Shown: one piece after another, positions 1 through 8,731 of the stretch
Layout: the number at the start of each line of letters is the position of its first letter
Position numbering within the stretch: the first letter of the stretch is position 1
Assembly: GCF_034048115.1 (NCBI RefSeq)
Contig: NZ_CP139145.1
Location: 2,604,001 to 2,668,000, forward strand
From: Pseudarthrobacter sp. IC2-21
GTDB taxonomy: Bacteria > Actinomycetota > Actinomycetes > Actinomycetales > Micrococcaceae
Direction: 5' to 3'
Length of the DNA stretch: 64,000 bases
Notes under the pieces: generated by a model
Seen by the model: only the letters and a program-made list of their open reading frames with translations
Database searches by the model: none
What the model was told of the DNA's origin: nothing
Made by a program: the position numbers and the translations under genes

Positions 1-846
1 GCCCAGGAATCTGCGGGCCAGGGTTTCGAACTGGGCTGCGTCGCCGGTGGCGATGAAGTGATGTTCCGGCGGGGCGGCGGTGGTTCGCTGCAGGTTGTGG
101 TTGGCGAGCGCCCGGTACACGTCCTTGGCCGTCTCCTCTGCGCTGGACACCAGGGTCACGGCATCGCCCATCACAAAGGAAATCACGCCGGTCAGGAGCG
201 GGTAGTGCGTGCAGCCGAGGACCACGGTGTCAACGCCGGCGGCCTTCAGCGGCGCGAGGTATTCTTCGGCCACGGCAAGGAGTTCGGGACCGGTGGTGAT
301 GCCGGCCTCCACGTAGCTGACAAACGCGGGGCAGGCCACGGAGGTGATGGCAAGGTCCGGCGCAGCGGCGAAGGTGTCCTCGTAGGCTCGGGAACCTACC
401 GTGGCGGAGGTTCCGATCACGCCGACGCGGCCGCTGCGGGTGGCGGCTACCGCCCGCCGCACCGCGGGCTGGATCACTTCGATGACGGGGATGCCGTACT
501 TGGCGGTGTACCGCTCGCGGGCGTCCCTGAGGACGGCGGCCGACGCCGAGTTGCAGGCGATGGTGAGCAGCTTGACGCCGGAGTCCACCAGTTCGTCCAT
601 CACACCCAGGGCGTTCGCGCGGACTTCGGCGATGGGCAGCGGCCCGTATGGCCCGTTGGCCGTGTCCCCCACATAGAGGATGGACTCGTTGGGAAGCTGG
701 TCTATGATGGCCCGCGCCACCGTCAGCCCCCCGACGCCCGAATCAAAGATGCCAAGGGGGCGGGATCCCATCAGGCTGGCGCTGTTGCTGGCTGCGGACT
801 CGCGTGCTGCTGCGTCGGACGGATCCATGCTCGAGGGTGTTGTCAT
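1..846 (-). CDS. murI: Glutamate racemase, 3' end cut by window edge
   Basis: Converts L-glutamate to D-glutamate for peptidoglycan synthesis in the cytoplasm, without cofactor. The reading frame is open from an ATG at 846 to the left edge (282 codons) and ends in RFLG, so probably only a few C-terminal residues are missing. The substrate motif FDSGVGG lies near residue 35. The two catalytic cysteines are in the ACNSAS segment (about residue 98) and the GCTHYPL segment (about residue 212). About 25 residues precede the first conserved strand; an internal Met just before [11 protein letters not shown] is an alternative start. It is followed upstream by DUF2017 and clpS on the same strand, a neighbourhood also known in mycobacteria. 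Confidence 0.95.
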   Translation of the reverse strand, partial: MTTPSSMDPSDAAARESAASNSASLMGSRPLGIFDSGVGGLTVARAIIDQLPNESILYVGDTANGPYGPLPIAEVRANALGVMDELVDSGVKLLTIACNSASAAVLRDARERYTAKYGIPVIEVIQPAVRRAVAATRSGRVGVIGTSATVGSRAYEDTFAAAPDLAITSVACPAFVSYVEAGITTGPELLAVAEEYLAPLKAAGVDTVVLGCTHYPLLTGVISFVMGDAVTLVSSAEETAKDVYRALANHNLQRTTAAPPEHHFIATGDAAQFETLARRFLG

Positions 847-965
847 GATTATTCGAGGATAGGTCTTCCCTGCGGCCGCAGCCATCACATTGTGGCGGCG
901 CACTCATGTCGAATATGTCACAGTGCAGCCGCGCCGGCCGGATGCGCAGACGGCACCAGTGCAGG

Positions 966-1532
966 TCAGGCGCGCGAATCCAATGACTGGAGCATGGCCT
1001 GGACCAGAGACTCCTGGAGCCAGGTTGTGAAGTTGTAGACGAGGGCGAGATAGCTTTCCACGTCTTCCGCCTGCGACCAGTCCTGCATCAGGTGCACGTG
1101 CTCCGCGTCTTCCTCGTCCCTGATGTCCAGGCGCTCCGCCAGCACCAGGCGGACATCGTTGAGCGCCATGGACCAGTGCCTGGCGCCGTCTGCGCCAAGC
1201 ACGATTTCGTCCTTGTCCAGGTCGAGGGCGGCAGCCCGCAGAGCGCCGATCTTCGTTTCCCGCAGCGAGCGCTCGGTGAGTTGGCGGAACTCCAGGGACG
1301 CGCCGTCGTCGTCCTTCATGACGTTGGGCAGGAGCCGCTTGACCGCACGGTCCGTGGGTTCCTGGACGTCCATGTCCAGGCCGATCAGGGCCGCCAGCGG
1401 ATCCTGGCTGGTGTGCTCGGCCGGCTCGAGCATGGAGATGACGTCGTCGATCAGGCTGCGCAGCAGCTCCCGCTCTGCGGGCTCCAGGAATCCGGTGATG
1501 CCTTTGAGTCCGTATTTGAATGCCTTAGCCAC
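966..1532 (-). CDS. DUF2017 family protein
   Basis: A 188-residue soluble protein with no membrane segment or signal peptide. It is rich in acidic residues and Leu, and begins with a FKYGLKGITGFLEPAERELL-type segment typical of actinobacterial DUF2017. Its start lies inside the 3' end of clpS (8-base overlap), so the two are almost certainly co-translated. The biochemical function is not known; constant linkage to clpS suggests a role near the ClpCP protease, which is inference only. Confidence 0.85.
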   Translation of the reverse strand: MAKAFKYGLKGITGFLEPAERELLRSLIDDVISMLEPAEHTSQDPLAALIGLDMDVQEPTDRAVKRLLPNVMKDDDGASLEFRQLTERSLRETKIGALRAAALDLDKDEIVLGADGARHWSMALNDVRLVLAERLDIRDEEDAEHVHLMQDWSQAEDVESYLALVYNFTTWLQESLVQAMLQSLDSRA

Positions 1533-1917
1533 GTTTCCCCTTGCCCTGCCCGGATCCGCCCGATTTCCCCGGATTTTTGGAGTTTCCGCCGTTGCCGCCG
1601 GTGGCCTTCTCTACAGTGGCCCACAGCCCGAAGCCGTGCATTGCCACGGCATGGCGTTCCACCTGCTCCTTGCTGCCATGGGCCACAATGGAGCGGCCTT
1701 TCTTGTGGACCTCCATCATGAGCTTGTTGGCCTTGGTCTCGGAGTAGCCGAAGTAACTCTGAAAGACGTAGCTGACGTAGCTCATCAGGTTGACGGGATC
1801 ATTCCAGATCACCAGGTTCCAGGGGATGTCCGGCGCGGTCAGGGAGTCTGTGGACGACTCTGTACCGGTCCGGGTGCCCTCCCGTGTAACGGGGCCGGGC
1901 GCAACGCTTAAGCTCAT
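1525..1917 (-). CDS. clpS: ATP-dependent Clp protease adaptor ClpS
   Basis: Adaptor that delivers N-degron substrates to ClpC/ClpA-ClpP. The 130-residue protein has the ClpS core at about residues 30-105, with the PWNLVIWNDPVNLMSYV segment that forms the start of the fold and the substrate pocket, followed by the KANKLMMEVHKKG and EQVERHAVAMHGFGLWATVE segments. It differs from short ClpS proteins by a Gly/Lys/Ser-rich, basic and probably disordered tail of about 25 residues. It overlaps the downstream DUF2017 gene by 8 bases and is divergent from pncB, so 1918-2013 must hold both promoters. Confidence 0.93.
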   Translation of the reverse strand: MSLSVAPGPVTREGTRTGTESSTDSLTAPDIPWNLVIWNDPVNLMSYVSYVFQSYFGYSETKANKLMMEVHKKGRSIVAHGSKEQVERHAVAMHGFGLWATVEKATGGNGGNSKNPGKSGGSGQGKGKRG

Positions 1918-2013
1918 CTGTCCATTCTATGGGGAGCATGGGCCCACGCCGGCGAGGGGCCCATGGCGAAGCGAAGCAAGACGTGGGAGCCGGTGGGGAC
2001 TAGAGTGAATTTC

Positions 2014-3342
2014 GTGAGTACCTCTGCCGGCTGGGACCATCCCCGCACGTCCCTGTACACAGACCACTACGAATTGACCATGCTGCAGGCATCGCTCCAT
2101 TCGGGCGCCGCGCACCGCCGGTCGGTTTTCGAAGCCTTCGCGCGGCGGCTGCCGGACGGCCGGCGCTACGGGATTGTCGGGGGCACCGGGCGGCTCCTGG
2201 AAGGCCTCGCCGACTTCCGCTTCGGGGAAGCTGAACTCGACTTCCTGGGCCGCACCGGCGTGGTCAACAAGGAGACCCTGGACTACCTGGCGAATTACCG
2301 GTTCAGCGGCGACATCTGGGGCTACCCGGAGGGCGAGGCGTACTTCCCCAACTCCCCCATCCTCATTGTGGAATCCACGTTCGCCGAGGCCTGCATGCTG
2401 GAAACCTATGTGCTTTCCGTGCTGAACCACGACTCCGCCATCGCCTCGGCCGCGTCCCGGATGATCACGGCGGCCGGCGGCCGGCCCTGCATCGAGATGG
2501 GCTCCCGGCGCACGCATGAGGAGTCGGCAGCGGCGGCGGCCCGTGCCGCCGTGATCGCCGGGTTCCACAGCACCTCCAACCTCGAGGCCGGCATCCGTTA
2601 CGGCATCAAGACCGTGGGTACCGCCGCCCATTCCTTCACGCTGCTCCACGACACAGAGCGCGATGCCTTTGAGGCGCAGATCGCGTCGCTGGGGGTGGGA
2701 ACCTCGCTGCTCGTGGACACCTACGACGTCGAAGCGGCCGTACGTACCGCCGTCGAGATTGCGGGTCCCAAACTGGGCGGCGTCCGGCTGGACTCCGGCG
2801 ACCTCGTGGCCCAGGCTTCCTGGGTCCGGCAACTGCTCGACCAGCTCGGCAATGAACATACCCGGATCATGGTCACCTCGGACCTGGACGAGTTCGCCAT
2901 CGCTGCGCTGCAGTCCGCCCCTGTCGATTCGTACGGGGTGGGCACGTCGCTGGTGACGGGTTCCGGCGCACCCACTGCCAGCATGGTCTACAAGCTGGTG
3001 AGCCGGACGGATGACGCCGGGAACTTCGTCTCCGTGGCCAAGGCGGCCAAGAACAAGACCAGCATGGGCGGCCGGAAATATGCTCTGCGCAAGCTCAATG
3101 AGCGCGGCATTGCCACCCAGGAAATTGTGGGCATCGGGCACCGGCCCGAGGATGACGGCAACGACCGGTCTCTGCTGCAGCAGTTCGTGAAGAACGGCGA
3201 ATTACTGCCCGGCTGGACGGGCGCCGAGGGCGTGGTCCGGGCCACGCAACGGCACGCCGACACCATGGCCGAACTGCCGCCGGTGGTCAACCGCCTGCAG
3301 CGCGGGGAGCCCGCCATCCCCACCGTCTATGAAGAAAACTGA
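2014..3342 (+). CDS. pncB: Nicotinate phosphoribosyltransferase
   Basis: Joins nicotinate and PRPP to give nicotinate mononucleotide in NAD salvage. The family signature is visible from the first residues (TSLYTDHYELTMLQASL), with conserved segments FEAFARRLP, GSRRTHEESAAAAARAA and GFHSTSNLEAG, and the phosphoribosyl-binding part near GVRLDSGDL and VTSDLDE. I chose the GTG at 2014 (protein begins MSTSAGW, 442 residues) because family members start just before the TSLYTDHYELTML segment. An in-frame GTG at 2005 and ATG at 1963 are alternatives. pncA follows after 9 bases, so the two form a nicotinamide-to-NaMN salvage operon. Confidence 0.94.
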   Translation: MSTSAGWDHPRTSLYTDHYELTMLQASLHSGAAHRRSVFEAFARRLPDGRRYGIVGGTGRLLEGLADFRFGEAELDFLGRTGVVNKETLDYLANYRFSGDIWGYPEGEAYFPNSPILIVESTFAEACMLETYVLSVLNHDSAIASAASRMITAAGGRPCIEMGSRRTHEESAAAAARAAVIAGFHSTSNLEAGIRYGIKTVGTAAHSFTLLHDTERDAFEAQIASLGVGTSLLVDTYDVEAAVRTAVEIAGPKLGGVRLDSGDLVAQASWVRQLLDQLGNEHTRIMVTSDLDEFAIAALQSAPVDSYGVGTSLVTGSGAPTASMVYKLVSRTDDAGNFVSVAKAAKNKTSMGGRKYALRKLNERGIATQEIVGIGHRPEDDGNDRSLLQQFVKNGELLPGWTGAEGVVRATQRHADTMAELPPVVNRLQRGEPAIPTVYEEN

Positions 3343-3351
3343 GGAGTATCA

Positions 3352-3984
3352 ATGTCCCGCGCCCTGATCATCGTTGACGTGCAGAACGACTTCTGCGAGG
3401 GCGGCTCCCTCCCCGTGGCCGGCGGCGCTGACGTGGCCGGGGCCATCAGCGAATACGTGGATGCCCACCACGGCGAATTCGACCACATCGTGGCCACCCA
3501 GGACTGGCACATCGATCCGGGCGCGCACTTCTCCGAGACGCCCGACTTCAAGGACAGCTGGCCGCCGCACTGCGTGGCCGGTACCCGCGGCGCCGAGCTC
3601 CACCCGGATCTGGACACCGAGTACATTCAGGCCTATTTCCAGAAGGGCCAGTTTACGGCGGCCTATTCCGGCTTCGAGGGCCTGCTTGCTCCCGAGGATG
3701 CCGTGCCCACCGGTGACCGGCAGCCGGGCTCCCTGCCCGCGGACGCCGACGCTTTCGCGCCTGCAGATGATGCGATCGGACTGGACGACTGGCTGCAGAG
3801 CCACGATGTGGAGGACGTGGTGGTGGTGGGAATTGCCACGGACTACTGCGTGATGGCCACTGCCCTGGATGCGGTCCAGGCAGGCTACTCGGTGACGGTC
3901 CTGCGGTCGCTGACCGCGGGGATTGCGGAGGACCTTGACGACGCCGTGGCCGAAATGGAACTCGGCGGCGTGGACGTGGCCTGA
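3352..3984 (+). CDS. pncA: Nicotinamidase / isochorismatase-family hydrolase
   Basis: Deamidates nicotinamide to nicotinate, the substrate of the adjacent PncB. The 210-residue protein has the isochorismatase-like fold. The catalytic Asp is in LIIVDVQNDFCEGGSLPV at the N-terminus, the metal site in DWHIDPGAHF, the catalytic Lys probably in FQKGQ, and the nucleophilic Cys in ATDYCVMATALDA. The ATG at 3352 is preceded by a good GAGGAG ribosome site 9 bases after the pncB stop. A strong bidirectional terminator follows. Confidence 0.94.
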   Translation: MSRALIIVDVQNDFCEGGSLPVAGGADVAGAISEYVDAHHGEFDHIVATQDWHIDPGAHFSETPDFKDSWPPHCVAGTRGAELHPDLDTEYIQAYFQKGQFTAAYSGFEGLLAPEDAVPTGDRQPGSLPADADAFAPADDAIGLDDWLQSHDVEDVVVVGIATDYCVMATALDAVQAGYSVTVLRSLTAGIAEDLDDAVAEMELGGVDVA

Positions 3985-4031
3985 CGCCGGCGCCGCTGCG
4001 GGACCGTTCTCACCGCTGGCGGGCTTAACCG

Positions 4032-4069
4032 CGGGAGTGGCCCGGTGCTGTTGCACCGGGCCACTCCCG
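4032..4069. terminator. Bidirectional rho-independent terminator
   Basis: A perfect 17-bp stem (4032-4048 with 4053-4069) closes a 4-base TGTT loop and is followed on the plus strand by TTTAAAG. It lies between the convergent pncA and helicase genes, so it can end transcription from both sides. Confidence 0.85.
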
Positions 4070-4089
4070 TTTAAAGCTCTGAGTCACTG

Positions 4090-5874
4090 CTACTTTCGGC
4101 CGATGAACCAGTCCTGCAGCTTCCGCAGCCGTGACTGCAGCTGCTCCTCGTTGGCCTGGGCCACGGGCGGTCCGCCGCAGACGGTGCGCAGCTTGGTGTG
4201 CACCACCCCGTGCGGGGTGCCGGTCCTGGCAGCCCAGGCCGCCACGTTTTTGGCCAGCTCGTTGCGCAGGTCCATCAGCATCCGGTGGTCCGGGATGGCC
4301 GGTGCGGCGGCGGCAGGTTCAGCAGCGGGCGTGCGCCGGTTCTTCCGGTTGAGCTGATCGTGCTGGCGCTGGCGCAGCAGGGTACCCACCTGCTCGGCGT
4401 CGAGGAGGCCCGGGATGCCCAGGAAGTCCAGTTCATCCTCGGAACCTACCTCGCCTCCGGTGCCGAACTCGCCGCCGTCGAACAATACGCGGTCGAAGGA
4501 GGCCTGCGAATCGAGGGCCTCGAACTTGCCCTTCGTGAGGCTGTCCGAGGCTTTGTCCTCACGGTTGGCCTCGGCCATCAGGGAGTCCTCGGGACTGAAC
4601 AGGCCGTCGCTGTCTTCTTTTTCGGGGCGGTCCAGCGCGTGGTCCCGCTCCATCTCCATGGAGTTCGCCAGCGCCATCAGCATCGGCACGGACGGCAGGA
4701 ACACGGATGCCGTCTCGCCCCGCTTCCGGGCACGCACAAAACGGCCCACGGCCTGGGCGAAGAACAGCGGTGTGGAGATGGACGTGGCGTAGACGCCCAC
4801 GGAGAGCCGGGGAACGTCCACGCCTTCGGACACCATCCGGACGGCAACCATCCAGCGTTTCTCGCTGGCGGTGAACTCCTCGATCTTCTCTGAGGCCTTG
4901 GCGTCGTCGGAAAGAATCACGGTGGGTGATTCGCCGGTGATGCGCTTCAGCTGCCCGGCGTAGGCCCTGGCGTCCTCGTGGTCGGTGGCGATGACCAGTC
5001 CGCCGGCGTCCGGAACCGAACGCCTCACCTCGCTCAGGCGCTTGTCCGCCCCGGCCAGGACCGCGGGGATCCATTCGCCGGTGGGATTCAACGCCGTCCG
5101 CCAGGCATGGGCGGTGATGTCCTTGGTGACAGCCGCTTCGCCGAGGGAAGCTGCCATCTCTTCGCCGGCGCTGGTACGCCACCGCATCTGGCCCGAGTAG
5201 GCCATGAACATGACCGGCCGCACCACGTGGTCACGCAGGGCGTTGCCGTAGCCGTAGGTGTAGTCCGCTTTGGACCTGCGGATGCCGTCACGGTCCTCCG
5301 CGTACTCCACGAAGGGAATGGGCGAGGTATCGGAGCGGAACGGGGTTCCCGTCAGGGACAGCCGGCGGGCCGCGGGGTCGAACGCCTCACGCAGGCCGTC
5401 GCCCCAGGACAGGGCCTCCCCGCCGTGGTGGATTTCGTCCAGGATCACCAGGGTGCGGGCCGCCTCGGTCTTGGCGCGGTGCAGCATGGGTTTGCTGGCC
5501 ACCTGGGCGTAGGTGACGGCCACGCCAATGAAGCCGCGGCCGTGCTGGCCGTCGGAATTTTTAAAGTTCGGGTCAATGGCGATGCCCACCTTGGCGGCGG
5601 CATCGGCCCACTGACGCTTCAGGTGGTCCGTCGGCGCCACGATGGTGACGCGGTTGACCGTCCCGGATTCAATCAGCATGGACGCCACGCGCAGGGCGAA
5701 GGTGGTCTTACCGGCGCCGGGGGTGGCTACCGCGAGGAAGTCGCGGGGGCCGGTGGTGAAGTACAGGTCGAGGGCTTGCTGCTGCCAGGCACGGAGTTTC
5801 GGGGCGGTTCCCCAGGCTGCACGTTCCGGGTAAGCCGGAGGCAGGGTGGGGCCGCCGAAGAGCGTCTCCGTCAC
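4090..5874 (-). CDS. SF2 DEAD/DEAH-box helicase
   Basis: A superfamily 2 nucleic-acid helicase or translocase of 594 residues. Motif I is ATPGAGKTTFALR (about residues 50-62), motif II is LDEIHHGGE (a DEIH box), motif III-like is SLTGTPFRSD, and motif VI is QAVGRFVRARKRG, so both RecA lobes are intact. The C-terminal 150 residues are variable. The GTG start at 5874 overlaps by one base the TAG stop of the upstream DUF3039 gene, indicating translational coupling. The substrate (RNA or DNA) cannot be told from sequence; the fold resembles ERCC3/RAD25-like actinobacterial helicases. Confidence 0.88.
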   Translation of the reverse strand: MTETLFGGPTLPPAYPERAAWGTAPKLRAWQQQALDLYFTTGPRDFLAVATPGAGKTTFALRVASMLIESGTVNRVTIVAPTDHLKRQWADAAAKVGIAIDPNFKNSDGQHGRGFIGVAVTYAQVASKPMLHRAKTEAARTLVILDEIHHGGEALSWGDGLREAFDPAARRLSLTGTPFRSDTSPIPFVEYAEDRDGIRRSKADYTYGYGNALRDHVVRPVMFMAYSGQMRWRTSAGEEMAASLGEAAVTKDITAHAWRTALNPTGEWIPAVLAGADKRLSEVRRSVPDAGGLVIATDHEDARAYAGQLKRITGESPTVILSDDAKASEKIEEFTASEKRWMVAVRMVSEGVDVPRLSVGVYATSISTPLFFAQAVGRFVRARKRGETASVFLPSVPMLMALANSMEMERDHALDRPEKEDSDGLFSPEDSLMAEANREDKASDSLTKGKFEALDSQASFDRVLFDGGEFGTGGEVGSEDELDFLGIPGLLDAEQVGTLLRQRQHDQLNRKNRRTPAAEPAAAAPAIPDHRMLMDLRNELAKNVAAWAARTGTPHGVVHTKLRTVCGGPPVAQANEEQLQSRLRKLQDWFIGRK

Positions 5875-6206
5875 TACTTGTTGTTGCCTGAGTCCCCTCC
5901 GGGACCCTTGCCGCCGTCGTTGCCCGGGCGGAGGCCTTCATAAACCTCTTTGCACATGGGGCAGACCGGGAACTTCTGCGGGTCCCGGCCCGGCGTCCAC
6001 ACCTTGCCGCACAGGGCAATGACGGGATCGCCCGTCAGCGCGGACTCCATGATCTTTTCCTTGCGCACGTAGTGCGAGAAGCGTTCCCGGTCACCGGGCT
6101 CCACTTCCTGGCGCAGCTCTTCGCGCTCAATGGTGGCCGTGGACGTTCCAGCCCCGGAAAGCTCGCGCATCGGGTCGTTTTCGAGAGGGTCCGTCATGCT
6201 AGTCAT
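5874..6206 (-). CDS. DUF3039 domain protein (putative zinc-ribbon)
   Basis: A protein of about 110 residues whose conserved core reads GDRERFSHYVRKEKIMESA, ALCGKVWTPGRDPQKFPVCP and MCKEVYEGL. The cysteines in ALCGKVW and CPMC could bind zinc. The start is uncertain: ATGs lie at 6215, 6206 and 6197, and I took 6206. Its stop overlaps the start of the helicase gene by one base, so the two are made together. The function of DUF3039 is unknown. Confidence 0.85.
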   Translation of the reverse strand: MTSMTDPLENDPMRELSGAGTSTATIEREELRQEVEPGDRERFSHYVRKEKIMESALTGDPVIALCGKVWTPGRDPQKFPVCPMCKEVYEGLRPGNDGGKGPGGDSGNNK

Positions 6207-6335
6207 GGCATCCATCTTAGCGTCCCGGGGCAGTGCGCGTTCGACGCCGGCGGTGCCGTTTTGCCCGTTCCGCACCTGCCGCCGTCGGGCGTTTCCCTGA
6301 ATCGGCGCGTGCGCGGCGGCAGAATGTGGCAAGTG

Positions 6336-7115
6336 TTACAGGCCCTGCCAGGCAGGCTTGTGGTCGTACGTATGCCGGTAGAAGTCGGCGAGCCTCAGCG
6401 ACGACGCCGCGGCCTCATCCACGAGGACGGTGGCGTGCGGGTGGAACTGGAGGACCGAGGCCGGGCAAATCGCGGAGACCGCACCTTCCACAAAGTCCCG
6501 GACGGCCCGCGACTTCTGCGCCCCCGTGGCCACCAGCACCACATGGCGGGCCTCAAGGATGGTGCCCAGCCCCTGGGTGAGCACGTGGTGGGGAACGTCG
6601 GCGAGGCTGCCGAAGAACCTGGCGTTGTCGCGGCGGGTCTGCTCGATCAGGGTCTTGATGCGGGTCCGGGAGGCGAGCGAGGAACCCGGCTCGTTGAAAC
6701 CGATATGGCCATCGGTCCCCACCCCCAGGATCTGGAGATCCACACCTCCGGCGGCTTTCATGGTGTCCTCATACGCCTGGCATTCCGCCGGGATATCGGC
6801 CGCCGCTCCATCAGGGGTATGCACGTTTTCGGTGCGGATGTTCACCCGGCCCGCAAATTCGCGCATGATGACCTCCCGGTACGATTCCCGGTGCCCGGGC
6901 GCCAGGCCCACATACTCATCCAGCGCAAAGGCATGCGCGGCACCGAAGTCCAGCCCGCGCCCGTGGCGGGCGGCCAGTTCGTCGTAGACCGGCACCGGCG
7001 AAGACCCGGTGGCGAGCCCCAGGACAGCGTGGGGCTTGCGCTGCAGCAGCGTCTCGATGGCGTCTGCCGCCAGCTTCCCGATCTGTTTGCTGCCTGGCAG
7101 GATGACAACTTCCAC
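6336..7115 (-). CDS. nagB: Glucosamine-6-phosphate deaminase
   Basis: Isomerises and deaminates glucosamine-6-phosphate to fructose-6-phosphate plus ammonia. The 259-residue length is usual for the family. Visible motifs are GLATGSSP (phosphate binding), FALDEYVGL (catalytic Asp), GVGTDGHIGFNEPGSS with TRIKTL, and the C-terminal HPHATVLVDEAAA. I chose the GTG at 7115 because the family begins at (M)EVVILPGSKQIG, and a GGAAAGG ribosome site lies about 8 bases upstream. No nagA or regulator is adjacent, so it stands apart from a classical nag operon. Confidence 0.94.
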   Translation of the reverse strand: MEVVILPGSKQIGKLAADAIETLLQRKPHAVLGLATGSSPVPVYDELAARHGRGLDFGAAHAFALDEYVGLAPGHRESYREVIMREFAGRVNIRTENVHTPDGAAADIPAECQAYEDTMKAAGGVDLQILGVGTDGHIGFNEPGSSLASRTRIKTLIEQTRRDNARFFGSLADVPHHVLTQGLGTILEARHVVLVATGAQKSRAVRDFVEGAVSAICPASVLQFHPHATVLVDEAAASSLRLADFYRHTYDHKPAWQGL

Positions 7116-7159
7116 TGGGTCCGCCTTTCCGGAGTGATGGTTTCGCGTGTCTGGCCGGC

Positions 7160-8731
7160 TCAGCGGTTCACGGTCAGCTGGGCCAGCAGTTCGGGGCCGC
7201 GGGCGTCGAGCCACCTTCCGCCCAGCCGGATACCGGCCGCAAACAGTGCCAGTCCCAGCACCGGGCCCACGGCCAGGTTGGCCCACCCGAAGGCGGCATT
7301 GCCGGTGACCAGTTGCGCGATGGACAGGGCTGCCTCAGGCAGGACCAGCAGGGTCAGGATACCCATCCCGGCGAACTGGACCGCCATGGTCTGGCCAACG
7401 TTGCCCGGGGGTTTCTTGAACGGGCTGTCGCCGGGCAGCGGCACGGCCACGGTGTAGCGGGCCGAGATCACGGAGGACAGCCCCAGGCCCGTGAGCAGGA
7501 TGCCCAGGCTCAGGCCCAGTTGGCCGGGAAGCATTTCCCAGCGGCCCGTGAAGAAGTGTTGTCCCACCGCGAGGATCAGCACCACCGGCAATCCGAAGGC
7601 CAGGCACGCCAGCGCCCGCCCCAGCCGGTCATCAACGCCCCGGACACCCGTAGCCAGATGCAGGGCAAACGCGGTGTTGTCATAGGAGACATCTGCTGAG
7701 ATGGACCATGCCAGCAGAAAGGCAGCCAGCGGCGCCGCAACCGCCAGCGCTCCGAAATCACCGGACTGGCTGCCCTGGAAGACCAGCAGGACCGGCAGCA
7801 GCGGAACCACCACCAGGGACCCGGAGTAGCGCGGATCGCGGAGCCAGTAGGTCAGTGCCCGCGCCGTGACGGCTCCGGCGGGGGTGGCAGGCAGGAAGCC
7901 GAACAACCCCAGCTTTCCACCCTTGCGGCTCCCGCTGCCGGCATAGGGCGGGGTGACCAGCGCCCGTTCCAGGAGCACCTTCCAGCACCACGCCAGGACG
8001 GCGAGGGTTGCGACGGCGATCAACAGCTTCAGCGCTGCGGCTCCAGGCTGCCCGGTGGCCAGGTCACCGCCGAGGGACCAGGCGGCGCCGACGGGCGTCC
8101 AGGACAGGGTGGCGGCAAGGTCCGGCAGGAAACCGGTGGAGGCGGAGATGCCCCTGCCCACCCCGGCCACGATCGGACCCATCAGGACCAGCGGGATCAT
8201 AAAGACAATCGCGCTGACATCCTTGAAACGGCGCGAGGCCGCGAGGCTCGCGGTTGCGGTGGTAACCACCTTGGACAGGACAATACACGTCAGCACACCG
8301 AGGCAGGCGCCCACCAGCGCGGCGATGGCAGGGAGGGGGCCGCGGGCCCAGGTCCACACGGTGGCCAGCGCCGCCAGCGCGGTGGCCACACCGGGGATGC
8401 CGATCAGTCCGCCGAGGGCAAGCCCTGCGAGGAGTTGGCGCATGGGGATGGCGGAGGTAGTGAAGCGGGCAGGGTCCAGGGTCAGGTCCGCGGCGGACGC
8501 GACCACCGGGATGAGGCCCCAGCCCACGATGGCTGCAGCGCCACCGAGCACCACAACCGTGTGGGCAAGCGCCGGATCGGCGCTGCGCAGCAGGACCAGG
8601 GCCCCCACCAGGGCGCCCACCAGGCCCAGGGCATAGAGCCCGCCCAGGGCCATGCCCACCAGCTGCCACGGGCTCCTGCGGAGGCCGTTGCGCAGCAGGA
8701 TCAGCTTCAGCCGGAGAAGGTGCGCAACCAT
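7160..8731 (-). CDS. ABC transporter permease (exporter type)
   Basis: A 523-residue polytopic membrane protein with about ten hydrophobic segments, starting MVAHLLRLKLILLRNGLRR. The ATG at 8731 lies inside the 3' end of the upstream ATPase gene (25-base overlap), which pairs the two as one ABC system. No extracytoplasmic domain or binding protein is present nearby, which fits an exporter. The substrate is unknown. Confidence 0.85.
   Translation of the reverse strand: MVAHLLRLKLILLRNGLRRSPWQLVGMALGGLYALGLVGALVGALVLLRSADPALAHTVVVLGGAAAIVGWGLIPVVASAADLTLDPARFTTSAIPMRQLLAGLALGGLIGIPGVATALAALATVWTWARGPLPAIAALVGACLGVLTCIVLSKVVTTATASLAASRRFKDVSAIVFMIPLVLMGPIVAGVGRGISASTGFLPDLAATLSWTPVGAAWSLGGDLATGQPGAAALKLLIAVATLAVLAWCWKVLLERALVTPPYAGSGSRKGGKLGLFGFLPATPAGAVTARALTYWLRDPRYSGSLVVVPLLPVLLVFQGSQSGDFGALAVAAPLAAFLLAWSISADVSYDNTAFALHLATGVRGVDDRLGRALACLAFGLPVVLILAVGQHFFTGRWEMLPGQLGLSLGILLTGLGLSSVISARYTVAVPLPGDSPFKKPPGNVGQTMAVQFAGMGILTLLVLPEAALSIAQLVTGNAAFGWANLAVGPVLGLALFAAGIRLGGRWLDARGPELLAQLTVNR

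Noticed and set aside
1927..3141. A 404-codon minus-strand frame opposite pncB
   Set aside because: Low-complexity Gly/Arg/His composition and no motif; pncB is certain on the plus strand.
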